A DNA stretch of 27,548 nt from Winogradskyella_A sp963966315 (GTDB lineage: Bacteria; Bacteroidota; Bacteroidia; Flavobacteriales; Flavobacteriaceae): contig CAWZYX010000030.1 of the NCBI GenBank assembly GCA_963966315.1, positions 1 to 27,548 on the forward strand. Reading direction: 5' to 3'. The notes beneath the pieces were generated by a model. That model ran no database searches. It was not told where the DNA came from and saw only the letters and a program-made list of their open reading frames with translations. Below, piece after piece: positions 1-8,345 of the stretch (positions are counted from its first letter, which is position 1; every line of letters begins with the position of its first letter). Made by a program: the position numbers and the translations under genes.

Positions 1-39
1 AGTAGATCGTCGGCAGCGTCAGATGTGTATAAGAGACAG
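1..39 (+). other. Illumina Nextera Read-1 transposase adapter (assembly artefact)
   Basis: Bases 7-39 match the Nextera Read-1 adapter in full: the TCGTCGGCAGCGTC tail at 7-20 followed by the 19-bp Tn5 mosaic end AGATGTGTATAAGAGACAG at 21-39. Six further bases (1-6) precede it. This is residual library adapter left at a contig end, not a genomic mobile element. Genomic sequence should be taken to begin at base 40. Confidence 0.97.
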
Positions 40-96
40 GTATTTAACACTAATATTTTTTACAAATAAGACTTTGTTAGAAAAAGAAAAGAGCAC

Positions 97-1347
97 ATGC
101 AAGTGAATAAAGAAATTCTAATGAAAAAAATAGAGTATCATTTTTTATTCTATTTTCCCTTAACAATTGTGCTTTTTAGCCCAACAAAGTACGTTTTCGG
201 GTACGTATCCCTGACTGAACTATTTATTTATCTACACGCTATTATATTTCTCTTTTATGTCTCAATTAGGGGGAAATTGGTGCTGAACTCTTATGTGGCC
301 TTGTTCGTTGCAATAATGCTCTTTTCATTTGTTGGATTTTTGATTAATAATCTCAGCGATTCCCCGGCCTCATTTAAATATCAGGTAAGATGGTTAAATT
401 ATTTTCTGGTTTTCCTACTCACAATTAACTACGTGAAGGCCTCTAATCTTAAATATTTAATCAAGGGCCTTTATCTTGCAACCTGGTTAGTCTGTATTTA
501 TGGAATAATTCAGACTGTTTTTTTACAGTTCATGATAAAGACTATCTTTTGGATCGACAACTTTCCAAGTTACATACTCCAGACCTTTAGAACGGTATCC
601 ACTTTCTCTAACCCGTTAAATTTATGTGTATTTCTTGCCTTTCCCTTAGGCATTTTGCAATACAGGAAGAACAAATCGAAGTCTGAAAAAATACTACTAT
701 TATTAATATATGTGACGCTGATTCTTACCGCTTCCAAATTGGCGCTTTTACTAATAATTCTATCGACTTTAATTTACTTTAAAAAATATTTGAGAGCGAT
801 TATTTATGTTTTTTCGGTATTAGGGTTAATAGGACTTATTCTTATTTCTAATAAAAGAATACAAGAGAAGATAGAGAATCAATTTTGGATTATCGAGAGA
901 ATTAACAATGTCGAGTTATTTAGAGGAAGCATTGACCAAAGAGTGTATGTGTTGAATTCTTCAATTAAAATGATAAGAGATAATCCTGTATTCGGAATAG
1001 GGTATGATAATTTTAAGCCAGTTTATTTAGGAGGTTATAAAAACATTAAAGCTTCCAGCGAGGAAACTTCTTTTACCTCCGAAAATTTTATCCTGGATTT
1101 TTATCTCGATAACGGACTCATACCGGTACTTATAATGCTTATTTTTTTTGCCCTTATTATCAGTGTTTTCTTTTTAGTCAATAATCCCAGCATCAATCAA
1201 CTATCATTTCCCTTAGTTCTATTCATTTGTTGTGGGCTAATATTGAGCGCTAGGGCAGCTCCTTTGTTGTATACTTATTTTTTATTTCTAGCAACTCTTC
1301 TTAAGTTACAGTCTAACAATAATTACCAGAGCGTTGAAAACCGTTAA
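97..1347 (+). CDS. O-antigen ligase/polymerase family membrane protein (Wzy/WaaL-like)
   Basis: This 416-residue polytopic inner-membrane protein has roughly ten hydrophobic segments. It carries the Wzy_C-type signature RDNPVFGIGYDNF near residues 294-306, in the large periplasmic loop that precedes the last helices. Proteins of this family either polymerise lipid-linked repeat units (Wzy) or ligate them to an acceptor (WaaL, or the oligosaccharyltransferase PglL); sequence alone does not separate these roles. The ATG at 97 gives a short polar leader, and the ATG at 121 (MKKIEY) is an equally credible start. It overlaps the following GT2 gene by 14 bases, which implies co-transcription. It is the first gene after the contig edge, so its upstream operon partners are missing. 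Confidence 0.85.
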   Translation: MQVNKEILMKKIEYHFLFYFPLTIVLFSPTKYVFGYVSLTELFIYLHAIIFLFYVSIRGKLVLNSYVALFVAIMLFSFVGFLINNLSDSPASFKYQVRWLNYFLVFLLTINYVKASNLKYLIKGLYLATWLVCIYGIIQTVFLQFMIKTIFWIDNFPSYILQTFRTVSTFSNPLNLCVFLAFPLGILQYRKNKSKSEKILLLLIYVTLILTASKLALLLIILSTLIYFKKYLRAIIYVFSVLGLIGLILISNKRIQEKIENQFWIIERINNVELFRGSIDQRVYVLNSSIKMIRDNPVFGIGYDNFKPVYLGGYKNIKASSEETSFTSENFILDFYLDNGLIPVLIMLIFFALIISVFFLVNNPSINQLSFPLVLFICCGLILSARAAPLLYTYFLFLATLLKLQSNNNYQSVENR

Positions 1348-2248
1348 TCTTTCGGTAATAATAGTCAACTATTATTCTGAAAAACTCGTTGAAAATTGTA
1401 TTTCGTCCTTGCTAACTTTTAACAAAGAAGGGCTGGAAATAATAATTGTAGATAACGGATCGCATATGGACTTGGCCTCCCAATATGATCGGGAGAAGGT
1501 AAAAGTCATAACAAATCAAACGAATATGGGATTTGGATCTGCCTGCAACATTGGTGCAAAATATTCTAAATCACAAAATATCTTGTTTTTAAATCCGGAC
1601 ACGAGCGTTTTTGAGAATACGATTCAAGATGCGATCGATTTTTTTAATCAAAACACTCATATTACAGTTTTAGGATGCCAACAGGTAAACGAAGAAGGCA
1701 AAGTTCTTAAGACCTGTACCACATTTGTGACCTTTAAAACCTATCTTATAAAATCATTTTACTTAGATAAACTACTACCAAGGTATTTTAGAAGTCACTT
1801 AATGACGTATTGGGATCATCTTGACAGTAGGTTTGTAGACCATGTCATGGGTTCATTTTATATGATAAGAAAGGAAGACTTCAATGCTCTAAAGGGATTT
1901 GATGAGGACTATTTTGTCTATTATGAAGACTTGGATTTGTCCAAAAGAGTTAAGAACAGAGGAGGTAAAATCTATTTTAATGCAGACTTAAGAATTTACC
2001 ATAAAACAGGAGGCACCTCAGAAAGAGTGAAAGCTAAGAGGCTTAGTTATTCTTTGGAAGGAATATTAATATACGCTAGGAAGCACTTTTCAAATATGGA
2101 ATATGCACTATTGTTTTTATTTATATTGACGATTGAATTTTTGCTGAGAATATGTTTTTCAATTCTAAATTTGAATGTGAAATCCATATCGGAAGTACTT
2201 AAGGGTTACGCTCTATTGTACAGAAGGATATTTTTTAGCTCTAAATAG
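1334..2248 (+). CDS. GT2 family glycosyltransferase (rhamnosyltransferase-like)
   Basis: The protein has 304 residues. Its N-terminal GT-A fold begins LSVIIVNYYSE, with a nucleotide-binding DNGS near residue 40 and the metal-binding region LNPDTS near residue 85. The GT2 signature GFDEDYFVYYEDLDLSKRV follows near residues 188-206, where the ED pair would carry the catalytic base. One hydrophobic segment near the C-terminus (about 255-275) suggests membrane association. It should add one sugar to an undecaprenyl-linked oligosaccharide on the cytoplasmic face; donor and acceptor cannot be read from the sequence. No ATG precedes the conserved N-terminus, so the start is non-ATG, most likely the TTG at 1334 inside the 3' end of the upstream gene. 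Confidence 0.87.
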   Translation: MKTVNLSVIIVNYYSEKLVENCISSLLTFNKEGLEIIIVDNGSHMDLASQYDREKVKVITNQTNMGFGSACNIGAKYSKSQNILFLNPDTSVFENTIQDAIDFFNQNTHITVLGCQQVNEEGKVLKTCTTFVTFKTYLIKSFYLDKLLPRYFRSHLMTYWDHLDSRFVDHVMGSFYMIRKEDFNALKGFDEDYFVYYEDLDLSKRVKNRGGKIYFNADLRIYHKTGGTSERVKAKRLSYSLEGILIYARKHFSNMEYALLFLFILTIEFLLRICFSILNLNVKSISEVLKGYALLYRRIFFSSK

Positions 2249-2322
2249 AGAATCATCTTGACACAAGGGCAGTTATTAAACTGCTAGAAGCATTTAAATA
2301 ACGGAAATTTGACAAGGGAATA

Positions 2323-3396
2323 ATGAGAATCGTTTTTTTTCCAAAGTATACGAAGATTGGACCTAGTAGCAGGTACAGAATATACCAGTATGTTCCTTAT
2401 TTAGAGTATCACAATATTAAAATTCAGCCTTTTTTTAATGAAGACTATGTTCCGGCGCAAAGTTTAAGAACTACAAAAGGGATTTTTTATGTGCTGAAGA
2501 GGTATGTTATTAGGCTCTATCATATGCTAAGGCTTAAAAGAGATGACCTTGTTTTTTTACAATATGAATTTACGCCTTATCTCATTTTCAATACAGTATT
2601 TTTTAAAATCAAAAATATATCATACGTGGTAGATTATGATGATGCGGTTTTTCATGATTACGACCAGCATAAGAATCCATTGATAAGGAATCTATTAAAG
2701 AATAAGATAGCAAGTGTAATGACTAATGCGAAAGCAATAATTACAGGAAGCCCTTATTTGACTGAGCATGCTCAAAAATTTAGTAATAATGTTGTAGAAA
2801 TACCAACGTCCATTGATTTTGAGAAATATAAGATTGATGCAACTAAAGTGGGCAATGAAACTTTCGTCATTGGTTGGATAGGCTCGTCAACTACTTCTTT
2901 TCATTTAAGAAAAGTACTTGAAGCCCTTCATTTTTTAAAAGCACAGCAAATTGAATTTGAACTGAGACTTATTGGTTACGATCAAAGAGAACATATAGAT
3001 TTTAAGGATTTACCTGTTAAGGTAATCAAGTGGGATAAAGACACTGAAATTCAAGAATTAAATAAATTCGATGTTGGAATTATGCCTCTTATTGACTATC
3101 CTTTTGCACATGGAAAATGCGCCTTTAAACTTATTCAATATATGGCTATGGCGAAGCCTACCATATCAAGCCCCTTTGCTGCCAATAAAAAAGTGGACAG
3201 AAATAACGAGAATCTCTTTGCAGATTCCAAAGAGGAATGGGCGAATGCATTTAAGGACATTATTAGAAATCGAGAAAAATATAAGAACATTGGATTGAGG
3301 AATAGGGAAGTGATTAAAGCACACTACTCCATTCAATCAAATCTTGTTAAATACACCACTATTATTGATGCTGTCCGAAATGGCATTAGGTCATAA
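2323..3396 (+). CDS. GT4 family glycosyltransferase
   Basis: This 357-residue GT-B protein starts MRIVFFPKYTKIGPSSRYRI, a beginning common among polysaccharide-cluster GT4 enzymes. The C-terminal donor half opens with FVIGWIGSSTT at about 182-192. The nucleotide-sugar loop is HGKCAFKLIQYMAMAKP near 264-280, where the usual first Glu of the EX7E motif is not obvious. There is no signal peptide or strong membrane helix, so it should act at the cytoplasmic face of the inner membrane on a lipid-linked glycan. It lies 74 bases after the GT2 gene and 61 bases before the EpsG-like gene, on the same strand. An 8-T run occupies codons 4-6. The sugar specificity is unknown. Confidence 0.85.
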   Translation: MRIVFFPKYTKIGPSSRYRIYQYVPYLEYHNIKIQPFFNEDYVPAQSLRTTKGIFYVLKRYVIRLYHMLRLKRDDLVFLQYEFTPYLIFNTVFFKIKNISYVVDYDDAVFHDYDQHKNPLIRNLLKNKIASVMTNAKAIITGSPYLTEHAQKFSNNVVEIPTSIDFEKYKIDATKVGNETFVIGWIGSSTTSFHLRKVLEALHFLKAQQIEFELRLIGYDQREHIDFKDLPVKVIKWDKDTEIQELNKFDVGIMPLIDYPFAHGKCAFKLIQYMAMAKPTISSPFAANKKVDRNNENLFADSKEEWANAFKDIIRNREKYKNIGLRNREVIKAHYSIQSNLVKYTTIIDAVRNGIRS

Positions 3397-3457
3397 AAAT
3401 AGAGAATGTTTAAATGACAATCCTGGCTTAGGTCTTTTTTAATCAGATGTCCCTTTT

Positions 3458-4594
3458 ATGAGTATGATCATCAATTCTTTACTCTGTTTAATTGCCCTAG
3501 TGGCTGTAGGATCTATCGTTTATAAAGTATCAAAAGCAGCCGGATACAGGTTCAAATTGTTGATTGCCTTACTTTTTCTCGTTCATTATTCTGCATTCTA
3601 TTTTAATTGGAGTATAAATTCTGAAATTAATAAAGATTCACTTAGGTTCTTTACTAATTCTCAGCAAGCACATACGATTTTTGACTTATCTTTTGTAGGT
3701 AGCCAATTCATGTCTGCACTTATATATCCGCTCGTAAAATTGGGCGCTTCCTATTTTTCTTTAAGTTTTGTTTTTGCGTCCTTTAGTTTTATCGGGTTTC
3801 TTAAAGTTTTAGAACATTTGATGTCTTTTTCAAACCGCTTTGAAAAAGGCATCTTATCAATTTTACTTTTTTTCACCCCTTCTCTTCATTTTTGGACTGC
3901 TGGATTGACTAAAGAGGCTGTAATTTTCCCATTAATGACCGTTGTTTTTTTTAAGACTCTTGGAATAAGAGTATCTAGTTTAATGCTGGTCGTCTCTATG
4001 GTGCTTTTGGCCTGTATACGCCCGTATTTATCTATTATTCTCTGCTTCTCTCTATTATGTCATTACATTTCTGCCGAATCAGACAAACAACGACTTATTA
4101 GAAAGACTTTTGTCGCAGCGGTACTTTTAGTATTTGGTTTCTTCTTGTCAACATATTTTATTGGGGTAGAGGAGCTCTCTGTCGAGAGTTTTAAAAATCG
4201 TTACAATGAGATTGTAGTTTATACTCAAAACCACGGAAACTCAACTCTTAGTTTGGATAAAACAAATTTTTTGGAGAGAGTTGGATTAGTACTTTTTAGG
4301 CCTCTTTTTTTTGATGCTAGTACTTTTTCCCAAATCATAGTTTCAATAGAGAATTTAATATTTGTAATGGTGTTAGTCCTTTTTTTAATCGACTTAGTTA
4401 GACATAAAATCAAGCTATACAAAAACATTTTTTTATGGCTTTGCATTGTTTCTCTATTAATTTTCTACTCACTTTACATGTACAATCTTGGACTTGCTTC
4501 AAGGATGCGTGTGATGTTTATGCCCTATATTTATTTGTTAATATTCTTTTCATATGTCCCTTGTGACAAGATTGGCCAGAGTAAATCTACCTAA
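3458..4594 (+). CDS. EpsG-like polytopic membrane protein, candidate second glycan polymerase
   Basis: This 378-residue, very hydrophobic protein has about nine or ten membrane segments. The stretch FFTPSLHFWTAGLTKEA near residues 138-154 resembles the signature of EpsG/Wzy-type polymerases, in which a conserved W and a K/E-containing loop follow PS. A basic RPYLS segment follows near 188. It lies in the glycosyltransferase run, which supports a role in polymerising repeat units. Its sequence is unlike the Wzy/WaaL-like protein at 97-1347, so the cluster carries two different candidates for polymerase or ligase. Its family assignment is weaker than that of the glycosyltransferases. An O-acyltransferase or an uncharacterised GT-C enzyme are alternatives. 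Confidence 0.65.
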   Translation: MSMIINSLLCLIALVAVGSIVYKVSKAAGYRFKLLIALLFLVHYSAFYFNWSINSEINKDSLRFFTNSQQAHTIFDLSFVGSQFMSALIYPLVKLGASYFSLSFVFASFSFIGFLKVLEHLMSFSNRFEKGILSILLFFTPSLHFWTAGLTKEAVIFPLMTVVFFKTLGIRVSSLMLVVSMVLLACIRPYLSIILCFSLLCHYISAESDKQRLIRKTFVAAVLLVFGFFLSTYFIGVEELSVESFKNRYNEIVVYTQNHGNSTLSLDKTNFLERVGLVLFRPLFFDASTFSQIIVSIENLIFVMVLVLFLIDLVRHKIKLYKNIFLWLCIVSLLIFYSLYMYNLGLASRMRVMFMPYIYLLIFFSYVPCDKIGQSKST

Positions 4595-4724
4595 CCTCAA
4601 GTAATTAAAGTAATTATGGTTGGTGATTGAATACGTTTTAAGTCTGCTGTGAAACCTACTCTTTTTAACCCCGATTGTTTACAATAAAGTCAGATCCTTA
4701 TGAACCGATATGTTTCTACCTGTT

Positions 4725-4732
4725 TATTTTTG
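4725..4732 (+). promoter_or_regulatory. Candidate -7 promoter box upstream of the pgl-like block
   Basis: TATTTTTG matches the Bacteroidota housekeeping sigma -7 consensus TAnnTTTG exactly. It ends 23 bases before the ATG at 4756 and would put the start of transcription near 4739. No clear -33 TTG is visible at the expected distance. It sits in the 161-base gap after the EpsG-like gene, the longest gap in the first 8 kb. A small palindrome, ATTGTTTACAAT, lies at 4674-4685. The position suggests that the block starting at 4756 is a separate transcription unit. Confidence 0.5.
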
Positions 4733-4755
4733 TTGTAATATTTCTTTGATCTGAT

Positions 4756-5931
4756 ATGAAGCAAAAGCTCGTAAGAATTACAACGGTTCCAATGTCATTA
4801 AATAAATTGCTTGAAGGACAATTGGAATTTATGAATCAGCATTTTAATGTAATCGCCATTTCATCAAAGGACAAAGAATTGAGAAGGGTTGGTAAAAAAG
4901 AGAATGTGAAGACATATTGTGTAGAAATGACCAGGCAGATAACCCCACTAAAGGATCTTCACTCTTTAATAAGACTTTATTTTTTTCTGTTAAAAGAAAA
5001 ACCGGAAATCGTTCACACCCATACGCCTAAGGCTGGTTTATTGGGAATGATTGCTGCATTTCTGGCTGGTGTTCCCATAAGACTCCACACTGTAGCTGGA
5101 TTACCATTATTGGAAACCCAGGGTATTAAAAGACAACTTTTGGACAGAATTGAAAAATTGACTTATCGTCTAGCTACCAGAATCTATCCTAATTCTTATG
5201 AATTGAAGAAAATTATATTGACCAATGAATTCATATCAGAAAAGCGATTAAAGGTTCTTGGAAATGGGAGCTCAAATGGAATCGATACAAACTTCTTTAA
5301 TAGAAACAAGATCAGTGAAAAGCATTTGGTTAAGCTTAAACATCAATTTGGTATACAGGAGGCTGATTTCGTTTTTATATTTGTTGGAAGATTGGTGAAA
5401 GACAAAGGCATCAATGAATTAGTTGATGCTTTTAATAAACTGAATCAAAAATACAAGTTCACAAAATTATTGTTAGTTGGGCCGTTTGAGCCTATTTTAG
5501 ATCCTCTATCCATTGAAACAATACAAAAAATTGAAAAAAATACCAGTATCATACATACCGGCTATCAAGAGGATGTCAGGCCATTTTATGCCATGTCAGA
5601 TGTGCTGACCTTCCCAAGCTATCGGGAGGGATTTCCAAATGTTGTTCTGCAGGCAGGAGCTATGGACTTGCCCAGCATTGTCACCGACATAAATGGTTGT
5701 AATGAGATCATCACTTCAGGGTTTAATGGAGAGATTATTCCAAAGAAAGATCAAGATGCACTCTACGATATGATGAAAGCTTATCTGAAAAATAAAGAAT
5801 TATATTGTAGAGTCAGATCGAATACACGCAAAGAAATAGTAAAAAAGTACGAAAGATCGGAATTCCTTGAAATCCTACTAAATGAATACAAATCACTTAC
5901 AAAAGAGTTCATTCTATATCAAAATAGTTAA
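4756..5931 (+). CDS. GT4 family glycosyltransferase (PglA/CapM-like)
   Basis: This 391-residue GT-B enzyme has the N-terminal HTHTPKAGLLGMIAA motif near residues 95-109, typical of PglA-like transferases that act on undecaprenyl-PP-linked amino sugars. The donor half opens with FIFVGRLVKDKGINEL near 212. Its EX7E region reads EGFPNVVLQ near 293-301, with Gln in place of the second Glu. It directly precedes a PglC-type phosphoglycosyl transferase, whose start codon lies inside this gene's last 50 bases. It is therefore the likely second-step transferase, adding a hexose or HexNAc to the first lipid-linked sugar. That role is inferred from context; donor specificity is not known. Confidence 0.85.
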   Translation: MKQKLVRITTVPMSLNKLLEGQLEFMNQHFNVIAISSKDKELRRVGKKENVKTYCVEMTRQITPLKDLHSLIRLYFFLLKEKPEIVHTHTPKAGLLGMIAAFLAGVPIRLHTVAGLPLLETQGIKRQLLDRIEKLTYRLATRIYPNSYELKKIILTNEFISEKRLKVLGNGSSNGIDTNFFNRNKISEKHLVKLKHQFGIQEADFVFIFVGRLVKDKGINELVDAFNKLNQKYKFTKLLLVGPFEPILDPLSIETIQKIEKNTSIIHTGYQEDVRPFYAMSDVLTFPSYREGFPNVVLQAGAMDLPSIVTDINGCNEIITSGFNGEIIPKKDQDALYDMMKAYLKNKELYCRVRSNTRKEIVKKYERSEFLEILLNEYKSLTKEFILYQNS

Positions 5932-6517
5932 AAGTTCAATGGACCTTTTATTCGGAATTTTTTTCCTGTTCTTCCTAAGTCCAGTTTTTGTCATTGTTTT
6001 TTTGCTTCTAACTGTTTCAAATAATGGGACCCCTTTTTTTGTTCAAAAAAGACCTGGGAAAGGTGAAAGAATATTTAAAGTAATTAAGTTTAAAACAATG
6101 ACTGATAAATTAGACCAAGAAGGGAGACTTTTAGCAGATTCAGAGCGTCTTACCACAATCGGCAAATGGATAAGAAAAACATCTTTAGATGAATTACCTC
6201 AATTAATTAATGTGATTAAAGGCGACATGAGTCTCGTTGGTCCGAGACCGTTGCTACCAGAATATCTACCTTTGTATAGTGATTCTCAAAGAAGAAGACA
6301 TGAGGTGAAACCAGGGATTACGGGGTGGGCGCAGGTAAACGGAAGAAATGCAATTGACTGGAATAAGAAGTTTGAATATGATTTGTGGTATGTTGACCAC
6401 ATTTCGTTTTTTTTGGACCTACAAATTCTTTTTAAAACAATATTAAAGGTGTTAAAGACAGAAGGAATAAACAACAAAGGACAAGCAACCACCATACCTT
6501 TTCGCGGAAATGAGTAA
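5882..6517 (+). CDS. Small phosphoglycosyl transferase (PglC-type bacterial sugar transferase)
   Basis: This 211-residue monotopic enzyme of the PF02397 family is close in size to PglC. It has a single N-terminal hydrophobic re-entrant helix (about 18-43) and QKRPGKGERIFKVIKFKTM near 55-73. The catalytic dyad Asp103-Glu104 is in SLDELPQL, followed by GPRPLLPEYLP (about 120-130) and KPGITGWAQVNGRN near 143-156. It transfers a phospho-sugar from a UDP-sugar to undecaprenyl phosphate at the cytoplasmic face, the first committed step of glycan assembly. The ATG at 5882 overlaps the upstream gene by 50 bases. The later ATG at 5939 would remove basic residues just before the helix, so the earlier start is preferred. 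Neighbouring pglD/pglE/pglF-like genes suggest a UDP-diacetylbacillosamine-type substrate. Confidence 0.9.
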   Translation: MNTNHLQKSSFYIKIVKSSMDLLFGIFFLFFLSPVFVIVFLLLTVSNNGTPFFVQKRPGKGERIFKVIKFKTMTDKLDQEGRLLADSERLTTIGKWIRKTSLDELPQLINVIKGDMSLVGPRPLLPEYLPLYSDSQRRRHEVKPGITGWAQVNGRNAIDWNKKFEYDLWYVDHISFFLDLQILFKTILKVLKTEGINNKGQATTIPFRGNE

Positions 6518-7133
6518 AGATAAATATGCATTATATGGTGCGAGTGGGCACTGTAAAGTAATTATTGATTTGATTAAACTAAATAATGGGGAGGTGAATT
6601 ATATTATTGACGATGATTCATCTAAAAAATTCTTTGAAGGGATTGAGATTATGTCGCCTGATTTTCTAGATCAAATAAATCATGAATTAATAGTTTCAAT
6701 TGGAAATAACCTCACTCGTAAGAAAATAGTTGAATCAACCAATAAAATGATTTTTGCCACCCTTTGCCATCCAAGCGCAATCATAGATAGTACCGTAAGT
6801 ATAAAATCAGGAACGGTGGTCATGGCAGGATCTGTAATTAATGCATCAAGCCAAATAGGAAGGCATTGTATTATTAATACCTGTGCCTCGATAGATCATG
6901 ACTGTATTATTAATGATTATGTACATATTTCACCTAACGCTACCTTATGCGGGAATGTTAGCATTGGGGAGTTGTCTCAAATTGGTGCTGGAAGTGTAAT
7001 TATTCAAGGGGTTAGGATTGGAAACAATGTAACCGTAGGCGCTGGAAGCGTTATTCTAAAGGATATACCAGACAATTCAATAGTAGTGGGTAATCCTGGA
7101 CAAATAATTAAAAAAAATATAGATGGGATCTAA
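6510..7133 (+). CDS. NeuD/PglD-type sugar O/N-acetyltransferase
   Basis: This 207-residue protein has an N-terminal sugar-nucleotide-binding half starting YALYGASGHCKVIIDLI and an acidic IIDDD turn at 32-36. A C-terminal left-handed beta-helix of hexapeptide repeats (about 85-195) follows. His130 in the SIDHDC motif aligns with the catalytic base of PglD/NeuD, and NPGQII near 195 closes the helix. Enzymes of this family acetylate the 4-amino group of UDP-amino sugars such as the PglE product, using acetyl-CoA in the cytoplasm. It overlaps the PglC-type gene by 8 bases and the aminotransferase by 11, which indicates tight translational coupling. Sialic-acid O-acetylation is the alternative for this family, but no sialic acid synthesis genes are present. 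Confidence 0.88.
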   Translation: MSKDKYALYGASGHCKVIIDLIKLNNGEVNYIIDDDSSKKFFEGIEIMSPDFLDQINHELIVSIGNNLTRKKIVESTNKMIFATLCHPSAIIDSTVSIKSGTVVMAGSVINASSQIGRHCIINTCASIDHDCIINDYVHISPNATLCGNVSIGELSQIGAGSVIIQGVRIGNNVTVGAGSVILKDIPDNSIVVGNPGQIIKKNIDGI

Positions 7134-8253
7134 AATCTGGTTGTCCTCACCTCACATGGGAGGAAATGAGCAAGTTTATATTAATGAAGCCTTTGATACC
7201 AATTGGATTGCTCCATTAGGACCCAATGTTTCCGGTTTTGAGCAGGACTTAGAAAAATATCTTGGTGAAAGCAATAAGGTGGCTTGCTTATCGTCAGGAA
7301 CTGCAGCAATGCATCTTGCTTTGGTTCAATTAGATGTTGGACCAGGAGATGAAGTTATTTGTCAAAGCTTTACATTTTGTGGTTCTGCAAATCCTATAGT
7401 TTACCAGGGTGCAACTCCAGTTTTTGTCGATAGCGAGGAAGACACTTGGAATATGTGCCCAAAGCTATTAAAAGAAGCTATAAAGGACAGGATCAAAAAA
7501 GGGAAAAGGCCAAAGGCAATTATTATCGTGCATTTATACGGCATGCCTGCCAAAATAGATGAATTGTTAAGTGTAGCTGATGATTACGGTATTCCTGTTA
7601 TTGAGGACGCTGCTGAAGCTTTAGGTTCTACATTTAAAGGAAGAAAATGCGGTACGTTTGGCACGTTTTCAGTTTTATCATTTAATGGAAATAAAATAAT
7701 CACCACCTCTGGAGGTGGGGCTTTGGTGTGCAGAACAAATGCTGAAAAAGAGAAGGCAATCTTTCTTGCCACTCAGGCAAAAGACCATGCTCCGCACTAT
7801 GAACATACTCAGATAGGATTCAATTATAGAATGAGCAATATCAGTGCTGGTATTGGGAGAGGACAAATGGAGGTTTTAGAACAACATGTTCGACTGAGGC
7901 AAAAGATGAATGAATTTTATCAGGAACTTTTTGATGGAGCAACTGGAGTTGAGGTGTTTACAGAGAAAATCGCTGATTCTAGATCTAACCATTGGCTCAC
8001 GTGTATACTTCTTAGACCCGACGGACACTATACCATTCAAGACATCCAGGATACTTTAGGGATGGATAATATTGAATCACGTCCGTTGTGGAAACCAATG
8101 CATATGCAACCTGTTTTTAAAGATCACCCGGGGTACCTGAATGGTGTTTCGGAATCATTATTTAGAAATGGACTGTGCCTTCCAAGCGGTTCTAACCTTA
8201 CGGACGATCACAGGCAACGAATAAGTAAGGTTATTAATCGACTTATTAACTAA
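7123..8253 (+). CDS. DegT/DnrJ/EryC1/StrS aminotransferase (PglE-like)
   Basis: This 376-residue PLP-dependent sugar aminotransferase has the normal length for its family. SSGTAAMHLAL (about 57-67) forms the phosphate-binding turn, EDAAEALGS (about 161-169) holds the PLP-contacting Asp162, and SFNGNKIITTSGGG places the Schiff-base Lys at 191. The start MGSKIWLSSPHMGGNE matches PglE-like proteins. It should convert the UDP-4-keto-6-deoxy-GlcNAc made by the downstream dehydratase into the 4-amino sugar, with glutamate as amino donor. The adjacent PglD-type acetyltransferase would then finish UDP-diNAcBac. The pathway role is inferred from family and neighbours. A weak hairpin terminator follows. 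Confidence 0.9.
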   Translation: MGSKIWLSSPHMGGNEQVYINEAFDTNWIAPLGPNVSGFEQDLEKYLGESNKVACLSSGTAAMHLALVQLDVGPGDEVICQSFTFCGSANPIVYQGATPVFVDSEEDTWNMCPKLLKEAIKDRIKKGKRPKAIIIVHLYGMPAKIDELLSVADDYGIPVIEDAAEALGSTFKGRKCGTFGTFSVLSFNGNKIITTSGGGALVCRTNAEKEKAIFLATQAKDHAPHYEHTQIGFNYRMSNISAGIGRGQMEVLEQHVRLRQKMNEFYQELFDGATGVEVFTEKIADSRSNHWLTCILLRPDGHYTIQDIQDTLGMDNIESRPLWKPMHMQPVFKDHPGYLNGVSESLFRNGLCLPSGSNLTDDHRQRISKVINRLIN

Positions 8254-8263
8254 AAAAACTATT

Positions 8264-8292
8264 AACATTGGTGTTCCAATGATGTTTTTTTT
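8264..8292 (+). terminator. Weak intrinsic terminator after the aminotransferase
   Basis: A perfect 6-bp inverted repeat, CATTGG (8266-8271) and CCAATG (8276-8281), encloses a 4-base loop. After a 3-base spacer comes an 8-T run at 8285-8292. The stem is short, so termination is probably partial and the dehydratase gene downstream could still be read through. A near-consensus -7 box, CATATTTG at 8314-8321, could restart transcription. Confidence 0.45.
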
Positions 8293-8345
8293 CTATATCT
8301 GTAATAAAATCAGCATATTTGTAGCCAAACCATATTGTTTTCTGA

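Noticed and set aside
21..39. Tn5 mosaic end as evidence for a transposon
   Set aside because: It is joined to the synthetic Read-1 tail at the very end of the contig, with no transposase gene, so it is library adapter.
2333..2340. 8-T runs in glycan genes (2333-2340, 1142-1149, 3945-3952, 6407-6414, 8575-8582) as phase-variation switches
   Set aside because: Runs of the same length also occur in the housekeeping half (for example 17668-17675 and 21479-21486). They fit the high A+T content and all frames are intact.
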